From Clostridiales bacterium VE202-21 (GTDB lineage: Bacteria; Bacillota; Clostridia; Lachnospirales; Lachnospiraceae): a stretch of 64,000 bases of DNA. This document shows positions 36,171-44,448 of the stretch, piece after piece. The notes beneath the pieces were generated by a model. The model was not told where the DNA came from. It searched no databases and worked only from the letters and a program-made list of their open reading frames with translations. The first letter of the stretch is position 1, and the number at the start of each line of letters is the position of its first letter. The translations under genes were made by a program, and so were the position numbers. The stretch lies in the NCBI GenBank assembly GCA_000509105.1, contig BAIF02000023.1, positions 24,423-88,422 on the forward strand, in the 5' to 3' direction.

Positions 36171-36226
36171 GCAGGTTTCCAGGCTTTAAGGCGTTTTACC
36201 CCGCCCGAAAAGTCTGGAAGGCCTGC
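36171..36226. repeat. Long intergenic hairpin
   Basis: GCAGGTTTCCAGGCTTT (36171-36187) pairs with the arm at about 36208-36226 through some 17 base pairs with one bulge and a few G-U pairs. No T-tract follows. It could be a message-stabilising or repetitive palindromic element, or an inefficient terminator for the decayed permease. Confidence 0.5.
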
Positions 36227-36285
36227 TGATTATACTCCCCTTGGCGTCCGTCTAATCAGCAAATAGCGCTTCCCAAAGATATCAC

Positions 36286-36314
36286 TTGCAATTATGCCGG
36301 TTTCTTTTTATAAT
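36286..36314 (+). promoter_or_regulatory. Sigma-A promoter of the YjdF-like gene
   Basis: TTGCAA (36286-36291) and TATAAT (36309-36314) are separated by exactly 17 bases, a near-consensus housekeeping promoter. The coding start follows 75 bases later. Confidence 0.75.
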
Positions 36315-36389
36315 GAGTGAATGTATAGACCGGCTGTCTAGCGGTCAATGATGAGAAGCAGACATGGATTCTGAAGGGATGAAGGTAAG

Positions 36390-37289
36390 ATGAAGGATAG
36401 CGATAAGAAGGAAAAGCACCGTTTCCGCAATATGTGGAAGGCGTTAAGTATGGAACTGAGGGAGCACAAAAGTTCTTTTATGGTATATTTTGTGCTGCGT
36501 CTGCTTGTGATCATAGTTATGATCCTGCAGATATTTAATCAAAATTATGAGAATGTGTTTCTATGTATCCTCACGCTGCTGCTTCTGGTTATCCCTAGTC
36601 TGGTTCAGGTGACAATGAAGATAGAACTGCCGACAACTCTCGAGATTATTATTCTTGTTTTCATATTTGCCGCCGAAATTCTGGGGGAGATACGGGAGTT
36701 CTATATCGTATTTCCGTTTTGGGATACCGTCCTGCACACGCTCAACGGATTCCTTGCGGCTGCAATTGGATTTTCGTTGGTGGATCTCCTCAACCGCAGT
36801 GAAAGAATGGTGTTCAAACTGTCGCCGCTGTTCACAGCCATTGTGGCTTTTTGCTTTTCTATGACTATCGGGGTTATCTGGGAATTCTTTGAATTCGGCA
36901 TGGACCATATTCTGGGATTTGATATGCAGAAGGATACCATTATCCATACCATCCGATCGGTTATGCTGGATCCGGCAGGCGGTAATAATGTTGCTGAGAT
37001 TGGAAACATAACCAGCGTAGTGGTTCAGGGGAAGGATCTCGGCCTGGGGGGCTATCTGGATATTGGCCTGATCGACACCATGAAAGACCTGATGGTAAAT
37101 TTTATCGGGGCAGTAGTGTTCTCTGTCATCGGTTACTTCTATGTGAAAAATAGAGGCAGAGGACGGGTGGTAGGAAGATTCGTCCCGCGGAAAAAGAAGG
37201 CGGAACGGGACTTCCTCAAAATCGTGGAAGCGCAGGACGAGAAAGAGCAGGAACAGGAGCAGCAGGAGCAGGAACGTCCCGGAAAATAG
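36390..37289 (+). CDS. YjdF/DUF2238-like polytopic membrane protein
   Basis: A 299-residue membrane protein with about six to seven helices (LRLLVIIVMILQIF, ILTLLLLVIPSLV, IIILVFIFAAEIL, AIVAFCFSMTIGVIWEF, then one near the C-terminus). WDTVLHTLNGFLAA and GVIWEFFEFGMDHILG resemble the conserved core of the YjdF/DUF2238 family, whose function is unknown. A loop with DPAGGNN lies before the last helix. The C-terminus is a charged, Glu/Gln-rich tail. It has its own promoter and a strong terminator, so it is a single-gene unit. Confidence 0.75.
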   Translation: MKDSDKKEKHRFRNMWKALSMELREHKSSFMVYFVLRLLVIIVMILQIFNQNYENVFLCILTLLLLVIPSLVQVTMKIELPTTLEIIILVFIFAAEILGEIREFYIVFPFWDTVLHTLNGFLAAAIGFSLVDLLNRSERMVFKLSPLFTAIVAFCFSMTIGVIWEFFEFGMDHILGFDMQKDTIIHTIRSVMLDPAGGNNVAEIGNITSVVVQGKDLGLGGYLDIGLIDTMKDLMVNFIGAVVFSVIGYFYVKNRGRGRVVGRFVPRKKKAERDFLKIVEAQDEKEQEQEQQEQERPGK

Positions 37290-37346
37290 ACCGGATGGAG
37301 GACTCCGGGGTAAAATAATGCGGATTCTAAAAACTGTAACAGTTCA

Positions 37347-37381
37347 GGACGGCCTGGTTTGCTATCAAAAACAGGCCGTCC
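37347..37381. repeat. Perfect hairpin between convergent genes
   Basis: GGACGGCCTG (37347-37356) and CAGGCCGTCC (37372-37381) form a perfect 10-bp stem with a 15-base loop. It stands before the larger terminator hairpin and may reinforce it. Confidence 0.6.
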
Positions 37382-37399
37382 GGCCTGTCATATCTAAAC

Positions 37400-37449
37400 G
37401 CGGAAAAGCCGCATCTTATGGAAGATACCATAAGGTGCGGCTTTTCCGC
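37400..37449. terminator. Bidirectional terminator between the YjdF-like and IclR genes
   Basis: The 22-base arms 37400-37421 and 37428-37449 pair fully with one G-U and a six-base AAGATA loop. The arms contain GGAAAAGCC and GGCTTTTCC, so U-rich runs occur in the stem on both strands. Its place between convergent genes fits a bidirectional terminator. Confidence 0.75.
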
Positions 37450-37478
37450 AGTTAGAAATCGTACGATACGCTGCGGGC

Positions 37479-38255
37479 TTACCTGCCCCAGCATTGGAAT
37501 AGGTTACGGGTAATTTCTTCGGATGCTTCTTTGAGTACCGGCAGATAGGGCAGCAATTCGTCGGTGTCTTTTATACCGACAAATCCGCTGAATGACAGTG
37601 CGGCTATGATATTTCCTTCGCTGTCCCGGACCGGAACGGATATGCAGCTGCCGTTATCAGAGGACTCTCTGTGGTCAAAGGCATATCCTCTTTTTGCGGT
37701 CTTTCGGACTTCCAGCCAGAATTCGTCCGGATCAATGATGGTATAAGGGGTGAGCGGTTCCATATCGCAGGAATCGACCAGCTTTTCTACCAGGCTGATC
37801 GGCAGCTCGGACATTAGAACCTTGCCTCCCGCACAAGCGTAAAAGGGAAGCTCGGAGTACAATGCCGGTACATAGTTTACAAGGCTCTTAGTGCGGGACT
37901 GCTGCAGTACGTAGCAGCGGTGCCCTTCGCGTACGATCAGATTCATGGGCTGGCCGTGTTCTTCTGTGCAGCGGATCATAGTCAGCTCCGCTACTTCCTT
38001 TAAGGCCAGATAGAGGTTATTTTTCTCGATGACAAAACTGATCTTCTGGCCGGTTATGTAACGCCCATCGTTACACTGGTAAACCCAGCCATTCACTTCT
38101 AAAGTCTTTAAAATGCGGAAAGCAGTTGACGGATTAAGCTCACAGCTTTTTGCAATCTCATTTACGCCAAGCGGAGAGCGTTCCTTGCGGAGGATGTCCA
38201 GTACCTCTAAGGCACGGTCCACCATCTTGATGGTTTCTACGTTTTGTTTTTCCAT
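37479..38255 (-). CDS. IclR family transcriptional regulator
   Basis: A 258-residue regulator with an N-terminal winged helix (SPLGVNEIAKSCELNPSTAFRI followed by the wing segment DGRYITGQK) and a C-terminal IclR effector domain (FYACAGGKVLMSELP; RGYAFDHRESSDNGSCISVPV). IclR proteins bind small organic acids and usually repress adjacent catabolic genes. AAGGAGG precedes the start. The gene is divergent from the aldolase-importer-LarA operon, and the 555-base gap has four matching palindromes, so it probably controls both that operon and itself. The ligand is likely the operon's substrate or the aldolase product. Confidence 0.92.
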   Translation of the reverse strand: MEKQNVETIKMVDRALEVLDILRKERSPLGVNEIAKSCELNPSTAFRILKTLEVNGWVYQCNDGRYITGQKISFVIEKNNLYLALKEVAELTMIRCTEEHGQPMNLIVREGHRCYVLQQSRTKSLVNYVPALYSELPFYACAGGKVLMSELPISLVEKLVDSCDMEPLTPYTIIDPDEFWLEVRKTAKRGYAFDHRESSDNGSCISVPVRDSEGNIIAALSFSGFVGIKDTDELLPYLPVLKEASEEITRNLFQCWGR

Positions 38256-38331
38256 GATGCGTACCTCCTTACTATATACTATGATATCTTGCTAAAGGGA
38301 TATCAAGTGTTCCATCCGGCAAGTTATTATT

Positions 38332-38345
38332 GGAATATTTATTTC
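38332..38345. promoter_or_regulatory. Putative IclR operator A
   Basis: GGAAT-ATTT-ATTTC matches the GGAAT-N4-ATTCC pattern with one changed base. It lies in the 5' leader of the iclR-like gene, downstream of its predicted start point, in a position suited to autoregulation. Confidence 0.45.
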
Positions 38346-38374
38346 ATCAGAGTGTATAGCGACTATATACTACA

Positions 38375-38403
38375 TTTATACCATTTTAAAAAATGTATGT
38401 CAA
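38375..38403 (-). promoter_or_regulatory. Sigma-A promoter of the iclR-like gene
   Basis: On the minus strand TTGACA (38398-38403) and TATAAA (38375-38380) are 17 bases apart, close to consensus. Transcription would start near 38368, giving a leader of about 110 bases. Confidence 0.7.
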
Positions 38404-38432
38404 TATGTTGAAAGAAAATGGGGGAATTAATT

Positions 38433-38446
38433 GGAATATATATTCC
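38433..38446. promoter_or_regulatory. Putative IclR operator B
   Basis: GGAAT-ATAT-ATTCC is a perfect palindrome, 30 bases upstream of the -35 box of the iclR-like gene and about 180 bases upstream of the operon promoter. Confidence 0.55.
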
Positions 38447-38624
38447 GAAAAAATAAAATGCCAGAGAGGACATGTTATAGATATGTGAGCGAGCAACATT
38501 AATTTAGTGATATTAATTGGGTTAAATGAGTTAAATTAAAACAAAAACTATGATTACAGAATATAATCAAAAATATCTGAAAATATAATGAAAAATTTAA
38601 AATATAAAAAGTGGAAAAATGTAG

Positions 38625-38653
38625 TTGACAGACCATAAAAATCGTTGTATATT
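38625..38653 (+). promoter_or_regulatory. Sigma-A promoter of the aldolase-importer-LarA operon
   Basis: A consensus TTGACA (38625-38630) is followed 17 bases later by TATATT (38648-38653). The start point should be near 38660, directly at operator C. The leader to the aldolase start is about 150 bases. Confidence 0.8.
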
Positions 38654-38661
38654 GAAATTAC

Positions 38662-38675
38662 GGAATAGCCATTCC
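38662..38675. promoter_or_regulatory. Putative IclR operator C
   Basis: GGAAT-AGCC-ATTCC has perfect palindromic arms and covers the predicted start point of the operon promoter. A repressor here would block open-complex formation. Confidence 0.6.
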
Positions 38676-38751
38676 GAAAAGCGGATTAATTCAACAAGAA
38701 TGAGAGTCAAGAAAATCATTCTAAACAGAATAAGACCATATTTTACATATT

Positions 38752-38765
38752 GGAATGACTATTTT
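38752..38765. promoter_or_regulatory. Putative IclR operator D (half-degenerate)
   Basis: GGAAT-GACT-ATTTT keeps the left arm and three bases of the right arm, 90 bases downstream of operator C. It may be an auxiliary site. Confidence 0.35.
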
Positions 38766-38810
38766 AAATCTAATCAATTATATTTTGAAGAGTAAAGGAG
38801 AACGAGAACA

Positions 38811-39728
38811 ATGGCAAAAGAAAAACTGAACGGCATCTACATCCCAATGGTGACACCTTTTCATGAAGATGAATCCATCAACTTTGCAGGAATCAAAGAA
38901 TGCACGGATTTTCTGGCTGACAATGGTGTTACTGGTATTATTCCCTCCGGCAGTACCGGCGAGATGGTTGCGATGACTCCTGACGAGCAGATTGCAGTGA
39001 ATGATGCGGCGGTGAAAGCCGCAGACGGAAGGATTAAAGTCGTATGCTCAACCGGCGCATATCGGACAAAAGACGTGGTTAAAATGTCACAGGCAGCCGA
39101 GGCAGCGGGTGCAGACGGCGTTATGGCAGTAACACCGTGGTACATGGCTCCGAATGAGAACGAACTGTTAAAGCATTATGAGACAATCCGTAAAGCTATT
39201 GATATCCCGATTATGGTATATCACAACCCCTACTATTCAACCTGCCTGATGAGTGATGAATTTATGGCTAAGCTGTACAACGAAGGCTTTATCGACGCGG
39301 TGAAGGAGCGTCAGGCGGATGTGTACAGACAACAGGATCTTAGATATCTTACAGACGATCATTTTGCGATCTTCTATGGTTACGATGTATGCCCTGTTGA
39401 AAGCGTGAGCTGCTGGGCAGACGGATGGGTATGCGGTACAGGGAACCTTTTCCCGAAGGAGAATACAGAAGTATTCAACCTTGCAAAAGAGAGGAAGATG
39501 GAAGAAGCGATGACTGCCCACTTCGAAAAGATCCGCCCCTATCTTCCGTTATTTACGAAACCGACTGCAGACGGCATGCCGACGCCTTGGCTTCAGATTA
39601 TTAAAGAAGGCCTTAAACTCCGCGGCGTAGATGCTGGATACTGCCGCAAACCGGTTATTTCAGAGCTTCCGGCCGATGTTATGGAGACCCTTAAGGCGGT
39701 TCTGAAGGAATACGGGTATCTTGCCTAG
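38811..39728 (+). CDS. DapA/NanA family Schiff-base aldolase or dehydratase
   Basis: The 305-residue TIM-barrel enzyme belongs to the dihydrodipicolinate synthase/N-acetylneuraminate lyase family, which forms or breaks a bond next to pyruvate through a lysine Schiff base. GSTGEMVAM, the Tyr in VYHNPYY and the Lys in IDAVKERQ are the expected catalytic features. Lysine synthesis is unlikely because the gene leads an operon with an importer, a LarA-family racemase and GlpA/GlpB-like dehydrogenases under IclR control. A 2-keto-3-deoxy acid aldolase or dehydratase fits better. The start is behind AAAGGAG. The precise substrate is unknown. Confidence 0.88.
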   Translation: MAKEKLNGIYIPMVTPFHEDESINFAGIKECTDFLADNGVTGIIPSGSTGEMVAMTPDEQIAVNDAAVKAADGRIKVVCSTGAYRTKDVVKMSQAAEAAGADGVMAVTPWYMAPNENELLKHYETIRKAIDIPIMVYHNPYYSTCLMSDEFMAKLYNEGFIDAVKERQADVYRQQDLRYLTDDHFAIFYGYDVCPVESVSCWADGWVCGTGNLFPKENTEVFNLAKERKMEEAMTAHFEKIRPYLPLFTKPTADGMPTPWLQIIKEGLKLRGVDAGYCRKPVISELPADVMETLKAVLKEYGYLA

Positions 39729-39796
39729 CCTCCCGGAATAGGATCTGGTGCTTTCAAGCGGAGAAACTTTAAAAAGGTGGATGAGATTTTGCTGGC

Positions 39797-39818
39797 TGCA
39801 GGCTCTGACAAGCCTGCA
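39797..39818 (+). terminator. Intercistronic hairpin before the binding-protein gene
   Basis: TGCAGGCT (39797-39804) and AGCCTGCA (39811-39818) form a perfect 8-bp stem with a six-base loop and no T-tract. It may stabilise the binding-protein message, which usually needs to be more abundant than its neighbours. Confidence 0.45.
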
Positions 39819-39845
39819 ATTCAGCGGGAAGGAATGGTTAAAGTT

Positions 39846-41200
39846 ATGAAAAAGAAAATAATTAGTTTGATCTTATTGTGTACCCTTGTATTTAGTACGA
39901 CACTGTGGGGCTGCGGTTCATCTAAGGATACCGCTGCAGACAGCGCAGATACGTCAAAGGAAGCTTCGGATGAAACAGAAACCACTGACGGCAAAGGCGG
40001 AAAAACAAAGATTACAGTTCTAAGGCCCGGTGACCAGGAAAAAGTGGAAGCCTTTATGGAGCCGGCGATTGAACAGTTTGAAAAAGACAACCCGGATATT
40101 GATGTGGAAATCATGTATGAATCATGGGCTGGCTGGATCCAGAAGTATCCGACCTCTTTTGAGGCGGGAACCCAGCCTGACGTCATCTTCTGGTGGGACA
40201 ATAAGATGAATGATTCCTCTGCGCATGAACATCTGGTAAAGCTGGATGACTATCTGAGCGAAGACTTCTTCAGCCAGATACCCGACAGCGTCTGGAATCT
40301 GGTAAATACCAGCGGACTTGACGGTACATATTATGTTCCAAGCAGCGTAGATACAGCGGTACTTTACTATAATAAAGAGGTGTTTGAGGCCGCAGGCCTG
40401 GATCCGGAGCTCCGCCTGCAACGTGGGATGAGCTTCTGGCAGCTGCAAAAGCCATCAAAGAAAAGGCCGGCGTACCCGGTATCGGCGTTCCTGCCATTAC
40501 CGGCTCTGAAGTGCTGGAAGAATTTGTTGGAATGTTCATAAATCAGGCGACCGATGCACCGATCCTGGATGATAAGAGCATGCCGCTGTTTGATACGGAT
40601 GAGGGTCTTGAAGCAGTTAAATTTGTAGAGCAGCTCGTTCCTTATGTACAGGATTCCCCTACTGAATACGGACGGGGAGAATTACGCCCGCTGTTAAGAG
40701 ACGGCGGAGTGGGAATGCTGATTGACGGTCCGTGGGGCGTTGCGGCATATACGGCTGCATTCGGCGAAAACCTGGATGAAAGTAAGATTGGGATTGCTAA
40801 GATTCCGCTTGCTCCAAATGGCAAGGAAATTGCATGGGCAGGCACCAATGGCTGGATCGCTACGCGTGACGAGACAGCAGAAGCTTCTGCAAAACTGATT
40901 GAATATCTGATGTCGCCGGAAGTAATTATCGAACACCACTTGGCATACGGTTCTGCTCCCCTGTATGAGTCGGAATTTGATAACCCTTCATTCCAGTATG
41001 ATTTCTGGAAGGTATTTTATGACGAAGCACAGGATTATAAGCTGTACGGTATGATTGGAAAGGACAGTGCGACGCCGGCGGCGTACTACACTGCATTAGA
41101 AGAAGTATGGCAGCAGCTCATTCTGGGCCAGCTCAGTGCGGAAGATGCACTCAAAGCGGCGGCTGAGGCTGCGGAAGGCGTTACTTCACGAAACCAATAA
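39846..41200 (+). pseudogene. ABC sugar-type solute-binding lipoprotein, frameshifted
   Basis: A family 1 extracellular binding protein anchored by a lipobox (signal peptide from MKKKIISLILL, cleavage before Cys in TLWGC). Frame 3 reads correctly through DTAVLYYNKEVFEAAGLD and then derails at about 40411. Frame 2 continues the family sequence at once (ATWDELLAAAKAIKE, and later INGPWG-like LIDGPWGVAAY) to 41200. One missing C in CTCCGCC explains the shift. The intact protein would have about 450 residues. All flanking genes are intact, so either decay is very recent or this is an assembly error. The start is uncertain; ATG 39834 and GTG 39777 are also in frame. Confidence 0.88.
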
Positions 41201-41391
41201 CCTGTAGCGCTGCAGTTAACGCATCAGACCAGGGATCTATTAAAAGGTACGGGGGAAGATCTCAAACGTATCAACCTGGGAGTTGCTGAAAGGTAAGGGT
41301 TAAGGTATCAAACATAAGTCTATTATCCAGGCCGGTGGTTCATCCGGCCTGGATTGCAGCAATATTCGTTTTGAGAAAGGGGGCGCCCTGT

Positions 41392-42255
41392 TTGAAAAAG
41401 AGCCAGAGAAAAAGAGTCATCTGTTCGCTGCTTCCGCTAATTGTCCTGTTGGTTTTTATTTACGGATACCCGTTGTTTAAGGTCTGTACCAGCGCCTTTA
41501 TGGGATTTAGCGGCGCTTCAGCAGGCCAGTTTGTAGGCTTTGGAAATTTTTCTATTATTAAAGGCGAGATTCCGAAAACTGTTGTAACTACGTTGATCTG
41601 GACGTTTGGTTCTGTAATTCCCGCGATGATCCTGGGCCTTGCCGTGGCATTGATCTGCAGCCGGTCTTTTGCGGGAAAGAAAGTAGTCGTGGCATTCAAT
41701 CTGCTGCCCTACGCTATTCCTTTGATTATTGTTGCCTCTTGCTGGCGTTTTGTATATAATTCTGACTTCGGTATCATCAATGTATTGCTTAAGAACTTAG
41801 GCCTGATTGAGGAGCCGATCAGTTTCCTAGGCCTGGATCTGGCTCTCACATCCGTCATCCTGGCCAGAATTTGGCGTGCTATGCCGTTTGCGTTTATGAA
41901 TTATTATTCGGCACTTACGACGATCCCGGCCGAACAGTATGAAGCGGCATGTATTGACGGCGCCGGTCCAGTGCAGAGATTCTGTTATATTACCATGCCT
42001 AATCTGAAGGCAATTACAGGAAGTACTCTGATTGTACTGACAGTCTGGACATTCCTTGTATTTGATATTATTTTCGGTATGACAGGCGGCGGGCCGGTCA
42101 ATGCGACCAAGACCATTTCGATGCACATCTATCAGGAGATGTTCAGTATGAAAAACCTTGGCACAGCATCTGCATGGTCACTGATCGCGATATTGGTACT
42201 GGTAATTATTACGGTATTTTACTGGAGACTGATGGAAAAGGAGGATGCGGCATGA
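41392..42255 (+). CDS. ABC sugar-type permease (MalF-like)
   Basis: An inner-membrane permease with six helices, beginning with CSLLPLIVLLVFIYGYPLF. The coupling loop EAACIDGAGPVQRFCYITMPNL contains the EAA motif that contacts the ATPase. I use the TTG at 41392 because AGAAAGGGGG lies upstream and the signal-like first helix starts there; the frame is open from 41335. The stop overlaps the second permease by four bases. There is no ATPase gene in the operon, so a shared MsiK/UgpC-type ATPase encoded elsewhere is implied. The 190 bases before it, after the binding-protein stop, show no gene. Confidence 0.9.
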   Translation: MKKSQRKRVICSLLPLIVLLVFIYGYPLFKVCTSAFMGFSGASAGQFVGFGNFSIIKGEIPKTVVTTLIWTFGSVIPAMILGLAVALICSRSFAGKKVVVAFNLLPYAIPLIIVASCWRFVYNSDFGIINVLLKNLGLIEEPISFLGLDLALTSVILARIWRAMPFAFMNYYSALTTIPAEQYEAACIDGAGPVQRFCYITMPNLKAITGSTLIVLTVWTFLVFDIIFGMTGGGPVNATKTISMHIYQEMFSMKNLGTASAWSLIAILVLVIITVFYWRLMEKEDAA

Positions 42256-43076
42256 GAAATAATAAATCAATTGCCGGAAAAATTGTCCGGATTATCCTTT
42301 GTATTTTATTCTGTATGTTTGCGGCGATCCCAATCTATGAAGCGCTGATCGTGTCGCTGACTCCATATTCCCACCTTCTGGAGGCGCAGCTGGTGCCTCA
42401 TTATTTTGAGCTGTCCAACTTTACCTCGGCCTTTGGACTAATCGCCGGCAACGTGCTGAACAGCTTTTTCTATGCGTGCTGTGCAACGGTTCTCACGACG
42501 CTGATCTCCATTCCGGCAGCTTATGTGCTTTCCAGATACCGCTTCAAGTTGCGCCAGGGTATGCTTTTTATCTTACTTCTAACGCAGATGATGGCGGGTA
42601 TTGTTATCCTGCCTACATTATACAGGATGTTCCAGTCGCTTGGCATTCTGAATTCCCGGGGGGCACTGGTTCTTGTGCTTACAGGCATTAACCTGGCACT
42701 GGTCGTAACCATTCTTCACGGATATTTTTCAACCCTTCCGGCAGAGCTGGAAGAGGCGGCGGCGCTGGACGGCTGCAGCTATATACAGCTGCTGGTCCGC
42801 GTGATTTTTCCAATCAGCGGTCCGGGCATCGCGGTGGGGGCAATTTTTGTGTTCATCAATAGTTATAATGAATTTGTTGTACCACTGTTCCTGCTGTCAG
42901 ATGCAAATAAATATCCTTTGACGCTGGTGGTATACAGCCTGCTCAGCGATACAACAATCCGCTGGCATATCATGGCTGCTGCGTCTCTGATTGGGATTAT
43001 CCCGCCGGTTGTGATTTTTACATTCTTCCAGAAATATATCATACAGGGGGTTACCTCGGGGGCAGTAAAAGGATAA
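42252..43076 (+). CDS. ABC sugar-type permease (MalG-like)
   Basis: The second permease, 274 residues with six helices, starting IIPCILF-like (IVRIILCILFCMFAAIPIY). The EAA loop reads LEEAAALDGCSYIQLLVRVIFPIS. The ATG at 42252 overlaps the first permease stop (ATGA) and follows AAAAGGAGG. It completes a carbohydrate-class (CUT1) importer with the binding protein. The longer open frame from 42174 is ignored since it lies inside the upstream gene. Confidence 0.9.
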   Translation: MRNNKSIAGKIVRIILCILFCMFAAIPIYEALIVSLTPYSHLLEAQLVPHYFELSNFTSAFGLIAGNVLNSFFYACCATVLTTLISIPAAYVLSRYRFKLRQGMLFILLLTQMMAGIVILPTLYRMFQSLGILNSRGALVLVLTGINLALVVTILHGYFSTLPAELEEAAALDGCSYIQLLVRVIFPISGPGIAVGAIFVFINSYNEFVVPLFLLSDANKYPLTLVVYSLLSDTTIRWHIMAAASLIGIIPPVVIFTFFQKYIIQGVTSGAVKG

Positions 43077-43084
43077 GCTGATAT

Positions 43085-43118
43085 GGGGGCAGACCCATTT
43101 GCAAAGAGGTCTGACCCC
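43085..43118 (+). repeat. Hairpin with GGGGTCAGACC-type palindrome
   Basis: GGGGGCAGACC (43085-43095) pairs with GGTCTGACCCC (43108-43118) with one mismatch. Similar GGGTCAGACCC-like sequences occur next to atpD and atpC, so this may be one copy of a dispersed palindrome family. It could attenuate transcription between the importer and the LarA-like gene. Confidence 0.5.
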
Positions 43119-43177
43119 TATGCGGAATCGACAGGGTCCTCCCTTAGGAGGGCAATAAAATCTTGGAGGGACAGATT

Positions 43178-44446
43178 ATGCAGGAATTTAAGATCCCGTG
43201 GGGGCAATGGTATGAACAGTCATATAGAAAACTAACTTTTCCCGATGAGTGGGAGGTGCACTATCAGGGGATGCAGGAGCTTCCCTCCCTGACAAGCGGG
43301 GAAGTTCTTGCGGCAATAGACAATCCGGTGGGGACAGAGCGGCTGGAGACTCTGGCTGCGGGGAAGAGGAGTGCATGTATCATTATTGATGATATTTCAC
43401 GCCCCACCCCGGGCGCCTACTTACTTCCGCTCGTGATCAGGAAGCTTCTGAATGCAGGGATGGACGGCAGAAATATTAAGGTCTTGATCGCGCTCGGCGG
43501 CCACCGCCCTATGACAAAACAGGAAATGGAAATCAAGGTGGGAAAATGGGTACTGGATCACGTCCAGGTGCTGAACCACTCCCCGTTCTCAACAGACCTG
43601 GTAACCATTCCGGACGACGATCAGGTGATCAAGATTAATAAAAACTATGTGGATGCAGAGCTGCGAATTGCCGTTGGGTGCATTGTGCCTCATACTCTGG
43701 CAGGGTTTTCAGGGGGCGCTAAGGCGGTCATCCCGGGAATCGGCGGTATTGAGACACTGAAAAGCAACCATTTGCTTGTCTATGAAGACTCGAGCAAAAA
43801 CATGTCATTTAAGACCAGCACATGCAATCCTGACAATGCGATGCGCACCAATATGGAGCGGATCGTCGGTAAAGTTGGGCTGGACTTTATTGTGAATGTG
43901 GTGCTCAACGATAAGATGGGGGTCGCAGATGTTTTTGCAGGCCATTTCATAAAGGCACACCGGGCTGCATGCAGACGGGCAATGGAATGTCTGCAGACGG
44001 AATTGGTCCGGGATGCGGATATTCTGGTTCTCTCTGCCTATCCCAAGGATACGGAGTACTCCCAGATCGGCACTTGTTTTGCTGTCCTGGGACACTACAA
44101 GGAAATGTGCGTAAAGCCTGGCGGAACCCTGGTTGCAGTGACGGCAGCAAGCGAAGGAGCGGGATTCCACGCGCTGTTTGGCCCCGGGATGAGCCTGTTT
44201 TCCCCGCATGATGATAATGTGCCTCCTCCGGAGCTGAAAGGAAAAGAAACCCTGATTTATTCCGATGGTGTTAATGCTATCGACATCAGGCAGTTTTACA
44301 GAGATGAGACGCCGGACCTAAACAGGGAGTGGGAAGACATACAGAAACGTCTGGAAGAAAAATATGCAGGGAGAAAGCCGGTGGTTGCCATTTACCCAAT
44401 GGGAGCGATACAGATCGGCTGCATGAATACGGAAGGTGGAGAATGA
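43178..44446 (+). CDS. LarA-family nickel-pincer racemase
   Basis: The 422-residue enzyme belongs to the LarA family (DUF2088), which interconverts D- and L-2-hydroxy acids with a nickel-pincer nucleotide bound to a lysine. IIDDISRPTPGAYLLP lies in the N-domain. His172, Lys182 and His198 (VPHTLAGFSGGAKAVIPG, then SNHLL) match His174, Lys184 and His200 of Lactobacillus LarA with a constant offset of two. The ATG at 43178 has GGAGGG seven bases upstream. No lar maturation genes are nearby. Its place with an aldolase, a sugar-type importer and hydroxyacid-type dehydrogenases suggests a substrate larger than lactate. Confidence 0.88.
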   Translation: MQEFKIPWGQWYEQSYRKLTFPDEWEVHYQGMQELPSLTSGEVLAAIDNPVGTERLETLAAGKRSACIIIDDISRPTPGAYLLPLVIRKLLNAGMDGRNIKVLIALGGHRPMTKQEMEIKVGKWVLDHVQVLNHSPFSTDLVTIPDDDQVIKINKNYVDAELRIAVGCIVPHTLAGFSGGAKAVIPGIGGIETLKSNHLLVYEDSSKNMSFKTSTCNPDNAMRTNMERIVGKVGLDFIVNVVLNDKMGVADVFAGHFIKAHRAACRRAMECLQTELVRDADILVLSAYPKDTEYSQIGTCFAVLGHYKEMCVKPGGTLVAVTAASEGAGFHALFGPGMSLFSPHDDNVPPPELKGKETLIYSDGVNAIDIRQFYRDETPDLNREWEDIQKRLEEKYAGRKPVVAIYPMGAIQIGCMNTEGGE

Positions 44447-44448
44447 CT

